In this document: piece by piece, positions 58,068 through 64,000 of the stretch
Numbering within the stretch: the stretch's first letter is position 1
Layout: each line of letters begins with the position of its first letter
Assembly (NCBI RefSeq): GCF_008329525.1
Contig: NZ_NPKQ01000006.1
Location: 124,001 to 188,000, forward strand
Direction: 5' to 3'
Length of the DNA: 64,000 nucleotides
Source: Tardiphaga sp. P9-11
GTDB taxonomy: Bacteria > Pseudomonadota > Alphaproteobacteria > Rhizobiales > Xanthobacteraceae
The notes under the pieces: generated by a model
Databases searched by the model: none
What the model was told of the DNA's origin: nothing
What the model saw: only the letters and a program-made list of their open reading frames with translations
Translations under genes and position numbers: made by a program

Positions 58068-58787
58068 CTAGTGAATACCGACGCCGACCAGCCGATCGAC
58101 CAGCGCGCGATCGGCGGTCAACACATCCGGCGCTCCGCTCCAACTGGTGCGGCCACGCTCCATCACCATGACACTGCTGGCGAAATCCAGCGCACGCTCG
58201 ATTTGCTGCTCGACCAGAATGATGGTGACTTCGTTGGTGGCCGCCAGCTTCGCCAGCAAGGCCATCAGCTCGTCGCAGATCACCGGCGCCAGACCTTCCA
58301 ACGGTTCATCCAGCAACAGGATCGAGGGCTTGCCCAGCAGTGTCCGAGCCATCGACAGCATCTGCTGCTCGCCACCTGACAGCTGCTTGCCGTAGTTGCC
58401 GCGGCGCTCGCGCAGCCGCGGAAACATCGCATAGGCCTCGTCGAGCGCCGAAGCCGGCCGGCCCTTCAGCCCGGTACGCAGATTCTCCTCCACCGTCAGC
58501 GAGGCAAAGATATCACGGGTCTGCGGCACATAGCCGATACCGAGATCGGCGCGCGCCGAGGTCCGCTTGGCCGTGACGTCCTGGTCGCCGATCCTGATCT
58601 CGCCACCATGGCGCGTCGTCAGGCCCATCAGCGTCGCCAGCAGCGTGGTCTTGCCCATCCCGTTGCGGCCGAGCACGGCGAGACGATCACCGGCCTTCAC
58701 CGAGAACGAAATGCCCTCGATGATCCGCGTCGGGCCGTAGCCGGCGCTCAGGTTCCGGATATCAAGTGGCGCGGCGGGCATCGGCAT
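58068..58787 (-). CDS. livF: Liv-type ABC transporter ATPase (LivF), system 3
   Basis: A 239-residue ATPase. Walker A is GRNGMGKTTLLATLMGLTTR near residue 39 (GRNGMGKTT, a LivF-type variant), the signature LSGGEQQMLSMARTLLGKPS is near 136, and Walker B ILLLDEPLEGLAPVICDELM is near 155. VTIILVEQQIERALDFASSV is the LivF-type tail. It overlaps the livG 3' end by 26 bases. The N-terminal MPMPAAPLDIRNLSAGYGPT start is the first in the frame; a shorter start at MPAAP is possible. Confidence 0.92.
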   Translation of the reverse strand: MPMPAAPLDIRNLSAGYGPTRIIEGISFSVKAGDRLAVLGRNGMGKTTLLATLMGLTTRHGGEIRIGDQDVTAKRTSARADLGIGYVPQTRDIFASLTVEENLRTGLKGRPASALDEAYAMFPRLRERRGNYGKQLSGGEQQMLSMARTLLGKPSILLLDEPLEGLAPVICDELMALLAKLAATNEVTIILVEQQIERALDFASSVMVMERGRTSWSGAPDVLTADRALVDRLVGVGIH

Positions 58788-59526
58788 AGCTCCCCAAATA
58801 CGCGCGGCGCACTTCGTGGTCGGCAGTAACGTCGTCAGGCGATCCCTCGAAGATCAGCCGCCCGGCTGCCAGCACCAGCACGCGCCTGGCAAATTTGAAC
58901 ACCAGATCCATGTCATGCTCTATCATCAGCACGGCGATATCCGCCGGCAGACGATTGATCGCTTCCAGGATCTTCGGCGCCTCATCATGCGGCACGCCGG
59001 CGGCGGGCTCGTCGAGCAGCAGCACCTTCGGACGAAGCGCGAGGCCGATGGCGAGTTCGATCAGACGCTGCTGGCCGTAGGCGAGTTCGATCACCTTGCG
59101 ATAAGCAAGCCGGTCGAGGCCGAGGTGGCTAAGGATCTCGCTCCACTCGGCACGCACTTCCGGCAGCTCCGTCGCGCTCGAGAAAAACCTGCGCGTGATC
59201 CGCTTGCGCTGCATGATCGCCAGCGCGACATTGTCGGCGACGGTGAGATTGGCAAACAGCCGCGTAGTCTGGAATGTCCGAACCAATCCGCGACGTACGC
59301 GATCGGGAATGCTGATGTCGGTGATCTCATCACCGCCCATGAAGAACTGGCCTTCACTCGGCGCAATGTCACCTGTGATCAGGTTGACCAGCGTGGTTTT
59401 ACCGGCACCGTTGGGCCCGATCAGTGCGACGCGGTCACCCGCAGCGAGCTTGAAATTTACGTCGCAGGTGACCTGCAACCCGCCAAACGAGCGCGAGACA
59501 GCACGGGCTTCGAGGAGATCGCTCAT
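58762..59526 (-). CDS. livG: Liv-type ABC transporter ATPase (LivG), system 3
   Basis: A 254-residue ATPase: VNFKLAAGDRVALIGPNGAG (Walker A GPNGAGKTT near 36), RGLVRTFQTTRLFANLTVAD near 84, ELAYGQQRLIELAIGLALRP near 149 (signature variant), Walker B VLLLDEPAAGVPHDEAPKIL near 172, and VLMIEHDMDLVFKFARRVLV. ATG at 59526 overlaps the livM stop by four bases; the longer frame lacks a signal. It pairs with LivF of system 3. Confidence 0.93.
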   Translation of the reverse strand: MSDLLEARAVSRSFGGLQVTCDVNFKLAAGDRVALIGPNGAGKTTLVNLITGDIAPSEGQFFMGGDEITDISIPDRVRRGLVRTFQTTRLFANLTVADNVALAIMQRKRITRRFFSSATELPEVRAEWSEILSHLGLDRLAYRKVIELAYGQQRLIELAIGLALRPKVLLLDEPAAGVPHDEAPKILEAINRLPADIAVLMIEHDMDLVFKFARRVLVLAAGRLIFEGSPDDVTADHEVRRAYLGSYADARRAT

Positions 59527-60524
59527 GCCGCGCTCCCCTTCCGCTTGAGCCTCGCGAAGAGTGCCAGTACCGGCTCGATCAGACCGCGCGGTGCGAATAT
59601 CACGATCAGGATCAGCAGCAACCCGACCAGCGTCATCCAGTGGAACGGATTGGCAGCCGCAACGATGTGCTCGAAGATCATGAAGATGATCGTCCCCGCC
59701 AGCGCGCCCCACAAATGACCGGCGCCACCGAGCACCAGCATTACCAGCACTTCGGCCGAGCGCTCGAAGCTCACACTATCGAGGCCCACCACTCCGGTGC
59801 TGATCGCCGTCAGCGCTCCACCGACGCCAGCCACAGCGCCAGCCACGCCATACATCAGCACGAGACGCGGATAGATCGAGACGCCGATCATCCTGGCGCG
59901 CAGGTCGTCGTCCTTGATGCCACGGCACATCAGACCGAATGGCGAACGCACGAAACGCTGCAGCAGCACGAAGACAATGACCAGCACGCCCAGCGAGAAC
60001 AAGAATGCCGTGCGGCTGTACATGTCGAAATTGAAGATGCCAAACACCTTGCCCGGTGTGATACCGGACAGGCCGTCGCTGCCGCCGGTCAGCCACGACA
60101 GCTTGTTGGCAAGTGCGGCGACCAATTGCCCCACGGCAATCGACAGCACTAGCTGCGGCAGCCCGCGAAACCGTGTGATCAGCGCGCCGGAGATCAGCCC
60201 CATGATCGTGCCCGCAAACACGCCGACCGCCAGCAACGCGACGGGATCTGCAATGCCGCGCACGCAAGCAATGCCGGCGGCATAGGCGCCGACGCCGAAT
60301 TGCGCGGCATGGCCGAGGGTGGCGACGCCGCAATAGCCGGTGACCAGATCGAGCGACAGCACCAGGAATGCGATGCCGATCAGCCGCGTCAGGAACGCCA
60401 GATCGTCCGGATACAGAAAGTAGCCGATGGCACCGAGCGCGATGATACTCAGCGCGCCTGCCGCCTCCTGACCGAAGGGAATGCTGCGCTTGTGCGGAAC
60501 CCGAGTCACGACGATCTCGCTCAT
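59523..60524 (-). CDS. livM: Liv-type ABC transporter permease (LivM), system 3
   Basis: A 333-residue permease of about 9-10 helices: VLSLDLVTGYCGVATLGHAA then QFGVGAYAAGIACVRGIADP, the classic LivM start; LITRFRGLPQLVLSIAVGQL near 118; GIKDDDLRARMIGVSIYPRL near 210 (EAA loop region); MLVLGGAGHLWGALAGTIIF near 270. ATG at 60524 overlaps the livH stop by four bases. Confidence 0.93.
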   Translation of the reverse strand: MSEIVVTRVPHKRSIPFGQEAAGALSIIALGAIGYFLYPDDLAFLTRLIGIAFLVLSLDLVTGYCGVATLGHAAQFGVGAYAAGIACVRGIADPVALLAVGVFAGTIMGLISGALITRFRGLPQLVLSIAVGQLVAALANKLSWLTGGSDGLSGITPGKVFGIFNFDMYSRTAFLFSLGVLVIVFVLLQRFVRSPFGLMCRGIKDDDLRARMIGVSIYPRLVLMYGVAGAVAGVGGALTAISTGVVGLDSVSFERSAEVLVMLVLGGAGHLWGALAGTIIFMIFEHIVAAANPFHWMTLVGLLLILIVIFAPRGLIEPVLALFARLKRKGSAA

Positions 60525-61390
60525 GCGTGCGACCTGCCGAACAGGCCATGCGGAAACAGGAACACGATGAAGATCACCGACAGATAGAAGAAAAAGTCGC
60601 CGAACTCCGGCGCGAGATATTTGCCCGTGGTGTCGGCGAGGCCGAGCAGGAGCGACGCCGACAAAGCGCCAAGAATCGAGCCTGCGCCGCCGACAGAGAC
60701 GACGACGAGGAACGTCACCATATAGCGCAGCGCATAGAACGGTTCGATCGGCAGGATCTCCGCGCCGACCACGCCACCGAATGCGCCGAGCCCGATCGCT
60801 AGCGCGAAGGTCACCGCATAGATGATTTCGGTGCGGATGCCCAAGGCGTCCGCCATACCACTGTGATCGACCGAGGCACGCAGCTTGATTCCGAACTCCG
60901 TCTTCTCGATCAGCAGCCACAACGCCAGCGCCGTAACCACGCCGCAGGCGATGACAAAGATGCGATGGGTCGGCAGCATCCGGAAGCCGATATCGAGCGG
61001 ACCACTGAGGGTCTGTGGCAGCGGAATCGATTTCAGCGACGGGCCGAAGATGAAATTGACGATCCCGATGATGAAGAACGTGATGCCGATGGTCATCAGC
61101 ACCTGAATCAGCGGATCGGACTTCCGGTAGATTCGACGGTACAGCAGAATCTCGAACGGGATCGAAACGATGATGGTACCGATCACTGCCATCAGGATCG
61201 CGACGCTGTAATGCACATGGAGGTCACGGATCGCATAGGAGGCCAGATAGCCGCCAATCATGGCGAAAGCGCCATGGGCGAGATTCACGACGCGCATCAG
61301 CCCCATCATGATGGACAGGCCGATGGAAATGATGAACAGCACCATCCCGTAGGCAACGGCGTCGGTCATGATGCTGAAGATGGTGCGCAT
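60521..61390 (-). CDS. livH: Liv-type ABC transporter permease (LivH), system 3
   Basis: A 289-residue permease: AVAYGMVLFIISIGLSIMMG then LMRVVNLAHGAFAMIGGYLA, the LivH hallmark; KTEFGIKLRASVDHSGMADA near 165; TFLVVVSVGGAGSILGALSA near 225. The start at 61390 is chosen for AGGA six bases upstream; a longer frame has no signal. It follows the YtcJ-type amidohydrolase stop by eight bases, showing that the enzyme gene is inserted between the binding protein and permease genes of the same operon. Confidence 0.92.
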   Translation of the reverse strand: MRTIFSIMTDAVAYGMVLFIISIGLSIMMGLMRVVNLAHGAFAMIGGYLASYAIRDLHVHYSVAILMAVIGTIIVSIPFEILLYRRIYRKSDPLIQVLMTIGITFFIIGIVNFIFGPSLKSIPLPQTLSGPLDIGFRMLPTHRIFVIACGVVTALALWLLIEKTEFGIKLRASVDHSGMADALGIRTEIIYAVTFALAIGLGAFGGVVGAEILPIEPFYALRYMVTFLVVVSVGGAGSILGALSASLLLGLADTTGKYLAPEFGDFFFYLSVIFIVFLFPHGLFGRSHA

Positions 61391-61398
61391 GATTGATC

Positions 61399-63033
61399 CT
61401 ATGCCGAAGCAGCGCCCGAGCGCCATTCCGGAAACTGCGGCATGGCGTCATGGACGACAGCGCCGCGCACCATGGTGAGCAACACCTTCGTCTCTTTCAG
61501 AGGGAGGCACTCGGCGGCGAACGGATCGCGATCAAGGGCAATCAGATCGGCCGCCATGCCCGGCATCAACGTGCCGCGCCAGTCTTCCTGCTTCATCGCG
61601 ATGGCGCCACCGACCGTATAGCTGTGAATGGCTTCACGGACGCTGATGGCTTCACTCCTCCCGATCGGCGCACCGCTGTCCGAGGCGCGGCTCACCGCAT
61701 CGGCGATGCCATCCCACGGAGACCACGCCCCGGTCGGCGCATCAGAGCTGGCGATGTAAGTGACACCAGCGTCGATCACCGAGCGGCCGGGATAGCAACG
61801 ATCGGCGCGCGGGCCGAAGGCGCCGGCAATCGAGCGGCGCATCCGGGTGAGGAAACTCGGCTGGGTGACGACGAGCGCGCCCAATGCCTTCATCCGCGCC
61901 AGTCCACCGGCGGGCGGCACGAAATAATGTTCGATGCGATGCCGGGCATCCGCACGGTGGTGCCCGGCCTGCGCCTTCTCATAGGCTTCGATGATGCAGT
62001 CGATACCGCGATCGCCGGTACAGTGAACGGCAACCTGCCAGTCGTCCGCATGGGCTTCGGCGATCACGCGCTGGAGTTCGGCTTTATCGCGCATGAACAT
62101 CCCGCGGGATGGCGTATCGAAGAAATCCTCGCTCACCGCCGAAGTTCGCGCGCCGACGATGCCATCGGCGAAATATTTCAGCGTCATGGACTGCCAGTCG
62201 GCGTCTCGCTTCGGCGCCAACCCACGCGTCGCCGCTTCGGCGGGGTCGAGCTGGTTCATGAAGCCGAGCCGCATTGGCAGCACATCACCATTCGCGCGGA
62301 TCTCGTTCCAGATCGCGAATTCATCATCGAAACCGACGGTGAATCCGACCGCGGCTTCTACGGCAGCAACAAGACCGAACCTGGCGCTGTCGGCAATTGT
62401 CGCGCGCAGAGCCGCGACGAGCTCATTGCGATCCATTGGCGGTGCAGCACGGAAAATCAGTTCGGCCGCGCTTTCTTTCGCGCTGCCATCCAGTCGGCCA
62501 TCCTCGGAGCGCCCGAACGTGCCGCCTTCCGGATCAGCGGCAGCATCGTCGATGCCCAGCAGTCGCAACGCGGCACTGTTGACGACGGCGACATGACCGC
62601 AAAAGCGTCGGATCAGCACCGGATGATCGGGAATGACGACGTCGATCTCCGCCCGTGTCGGCAGCCGATGCTCCGCCAGCCCGTTCTCATCGAGACCCGC
62701 GCCGTAAACCCATTTATCACGAGGAATGGCGCGCGCACGCGCAACCAGCAAATCAAGCACACTGGATATCGCCAGCGCATCGCGCGGCGTCACCGGCACC
62801 TGCAGCCGCGCATGGGCGATGGCGAACAGATGGATATGCGCGTCGGTGAGGCCGGGAATGACGGTGGCGCCCGCGAGATCGATCGTCTCGTCGGCGGATG
62901 GCGCCACATCCGCCGCACCAATCCAGGTCACCTTGCCATCGCTGACGACAATGCTGTCCGCGGGGGCTTCATCCCAGGCAGAACGGTAGATGCGGGCGTT
63001 GGTCAGTCGAAGCGAGCGCGCGCAGCTGGTCAT
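61399..63033 (-). CDS. YtcJ-type amidohydrolase (imidazolonepropionase-like superfamily)
   Basis: A 544-residue metal-dependent hydrolase. It opens with LRLTNARIYRSAWDEAPADS, then VIPGLTDAHIHLFAIAHARL (HxH near residue 65), VAVHCTGDRGIDCIIEAYEK near 320, HRIEHYFVPPAGGLARMKA near 348, and SSDAPTGAWSPWDGIADAVS near 415. The C-terminal beta-sandwich ends GTLMPGMAADLIALDRDPFA. YtcJ-like enzymes act on N-substituted amides or similar ring amides; the substrate is unknown. It is placed between the periplasmic binding protein and livH of system 3, implying that it processes what this importer brings in. Confidence 0.88.
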   Translation of the reverse strand: MTSCARSLRLTNARIYRSAWDEAPADSIVVSDGKVTWIGAADVAPSADETIDLAGATVIPGLTDAHIHLFAIAHARLQVPVTPRDALAISSVLDLLVARARAIPRDKWVYGAGLDENGLAEHRLPTRAEIDVVIPDHPVLIRRFCGHVAVVNSAALRLLGIDDAAADPEGGTFGRSEDGRLDGSAKESAAELIFRAAPPMDRNELVAALRATIADSARFGLVAAVEAAVGFTVGFDDEFAIWNEIRANGDVLPMRLGFMNQLDPAEAATRGLAPKRDADWQSMTLKYFADGIVGARTSAVSEDFFDTPSRGMFMRDKAELQRVIAEAHADDWQVAVHCTGDRGIDCIIEAYEKAQAGHHRADARHRIEHYFVPPAGGLARMKALGALVVTQPSFLTRMRRSIAGAFGPRADRCYPGRSVIDAGVTYIASSDAPTGAWSPWDGIADAVSRASDSGAPIGRSEAISVREAIHSYTVGGAIAMKQEDWRGTLMPGMAADLIALDRDPFAAECLPLKETKVLLTMVRGAVVHDAMPQFPEWRSGAASA

Positions 63034-63068
63034 GTCGAAGGAAATCTCATGTCGCGCGACGATGTCGC

Positions 63069-63104
63069 AGAAAGAGGGGGATTCCGCAACGATGCGGAAT
63101 CCCC
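63069..63104 (-). terminator. Hairpin terminator after the system-3 binding protein gene
   Basis: A perfect 12-bp stem GGGGATTCCGCA / TGCGGAATCCCC (63077-63088 and 63093-63104) with ACGA loop begins 9 bases past the stop. The minus-strand 3' side reads CTCTTTCTG, a modest U-tract. It could partially uncouple the binding protein from the downstream permease genes, giving more binding protein than transporter. Confidence 0.7.
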
Positions 63105-63112
63105 GGCATTGG

Positions 63113-64000
63113 CTACTTCGTGCTCAACGCCCAGTCCGGCTGATCGGCGAAGATCTGGCTTTCCTTGTTGATCAGCTTGCCGTCCACCTTCTCCACGCTG
63201 CGCAAATAGACGTTCTGGCGAATGTGACGCGTGGTTGGATCGATCGACACCGGACCGCGCGGGCTCACCCACTTCATGTCCTTGACCGCGTCTACCGCCT
63301 TGGCCGGATCGCGCTTGCCGTCGGTGGCCTCGATCATCTTGTAGATCAGACGTGCACCATCATAAGCCGCGACCGAGGTCATGGTAACCTCGTCCAGGCT
63401 GGCGCCGCCCTTCTTGAGCTCCGCAAGGAACGCCGCGTTTTCCTTCGAGTCATGCGACACCGAATAGTGATACGTCGACAGGATGCCGATGCCGGGATCG
63501 CCGATATTCGGCAGATCCGGCTCGGTCACCACGTCGCCCGTCGACATCAGCTTGACGCCGCCAGCCTTGAGACCGTTGTCGAGATAGGCCTTCACGAAAC
63601 CAAGGGTCGGCGGCCCCGACGGCAGGAAGGTGAAAATCGTGTCAGCGCCGGAGTCCTTGATACGCTGCATGATCGGGCTGAAGTCGGTGGTAGCGAGCGG
63701 AATGCGAACTGCCTCAACGACGGCGCCGCCCTCACCTTCAAAGGTCTTCTTGAACGCCGCTTCGGCATCGATGCCCGGACCGTAATCGCTGACCGCGATT
63801 GCGACTTTCTTGGCGCCGTTCTTGAACGCGACCTTTGCCGCCGGCACCGTGTTCTGCCACATGGTGAAGGAGGTGCGGACGATATAGGGGCTCTTCTCAA
63901 CGATGGCCGAGGTCGCCGCATTCATCACGATCAGCGGCGTCTTGGATTCTTCGAGCAGCGGCGCAACCGCCAGGGCGTTCGGCGTGAAATAGATGCCGGC
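63113..64000 (-). CDS. Periplasmic binding protein of Liv system 3 (5' end outside window)
   Basis: The frame is open to the window edge; 295 C-terminal residues are visible, with the signal peptide and first lobe start missing. Family-like stretches are IYFTPNALAVAPLLEESKTP, SPYIVRTSFTMWQNTVPAAK and AIAVSDYGPGIDAEAAFKKT, with FTFLPSGPPTLGFVKAYLDN and TMTSVAAYDGARLIYKMIEA farther on, as in Peripla_BP_6 receptors. It is upstream of the amidohydrolase and livHMGF on the same strand, completing system 3. The internal ATG at 63928 is not the true start. Confidence 0.9.
   Translation of the reverse strand, partial: AGIYFTPNALAVAPLLEESKTPLIVMNAATSAIVEKSPYIVRTSFTMWQNTVPAAKVAFKNGAKKVAIAVSDYGPGIDAEAAFKKTFEGEGGAVVEAVRIPLATTDFSPIMQRIKDSGADTIFTFLPSGPPTLGFVKAYLDNGLKAGGVKLMSTGDVVTEPDLPNIGDPGIGILSTYHYSVSHDSKENAAFLAELKKGGASLDEVTMTSVAAYDGARLIYKMIEATDGKRDPAKAVDAVKDMKWVSPRGPVSIDPTTRHIRQNVYLRSVEKVDGKLINKESQIFADQPDWALSTK

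Noticed and set aside
61393-63171. 592-residue plus-strand frame opposite the YtcJ amidohydrolase
   Set aside because: Long only because of high-GC mirror coding; its sequence shows no domain and the minus strand carries clear metal-ligand motifs.
1-64000. CRISPR array, tRNA/rRNA, insertion sequence, integrase or prophage
   Set aside because: No regularly spaced direct repeats with unique spacers, no cloverleaf or rRNA-like sequence, no transposase, integrase or phage protein motifs were found.

Overview
This window reads as ordinary chromosome from a high-GC alphaproteobacterium of the Bradyrhizobium / Rhodopseudomonas / Afipia group (inference). The clues are a hmuP-hmuTUV haem-uptake locus divergent from a TonB-dependent receptor, a perfect GGAAC-N17-CGTT promoter of the EcfG general-stress type, three branched-chain-amino-acid-type (Liv) ABC transporter operons, and frequent GTG/TTG starts with 4-base start/stop overlaps. 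I see no rRNA, tRNA, CRISPR array, insertion sequence, integrase or phage gene. The window opens inside a CaiB/BaiF CoA-transferase gene and closes inside a Liv-type binding-protein gene.

Layout. 1-7.5 kb: CoA-transferase (partial), secreted fasciclin protein, a secreted CxxCH protein with a 52-residue membrane protein behind it, a coiled-coil membrane protein, a glutathione S-transferase, and a LemA-TPM-TPM operon. 7.6-16.8 kb: acyl-CoA ligase, HxlR regulator with MATE and MFS exporters, a lone divergent GlgA-type glycogen synthase, and a SulP-STAS-cyclic-nucleotide-binding fusion. 16.8-23.2 kb: Liv system 1 with a RidA-like enzyme and a divergent LysR regulator. 23.2-29.9 kb: haem acquisition (HutX, IsdG-type monooxygenase, TonB receptor, HmuP, HmuTUV). 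30-41.5 kb: receiver protein, cytosine-deaminase-like amidohydrolase, FAD/NAD protein, then a seven-gene operon (three-subunit molybdenum hydroxylase, ACMSD-like amidohydrolase, Ssu/Tau-type ABC transporter) divergent from an IclR regulator. 41.6-48.6 kb: Liv system 2 with an aldehyde dehydrogenase and a divergent AraC regulator. 49-57.5 kb: exopolysaccharide genes (three family-4 glycosyltransferases, polysaccharide deacetylase, MurJ/Wzx-like flippase, Wzc-like co-polymerase). 57.8-64 kb: a stress-controlled DUF1328 membrane peptide and Liv system 3 with a YtcJ-type amidohydrolase.

How it fits together. Much of the window is scavenging. Each Liv operon carries one catabolic enzyme (RidA-like deaminase, aldehyde dehydrogenase, amidohydrolase), and the Mo-hydroxylase operon carries its own importer, so solute uptake and the first chemical step appear to be co-expressed. 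The haem cluster holds outer-membrane receptor, inner-membrane importer, regulator and haem-handling enzymes, but not tonB/exbBD. The strongest candidate for an undescribed pathway is the Mo-hydroxylase / ACMSD-like / ABC operon at 33.2-40.6 kb. It looks built for a nitrogen-containing or aromatic ring substrate whose identity the sequence does not reveal.
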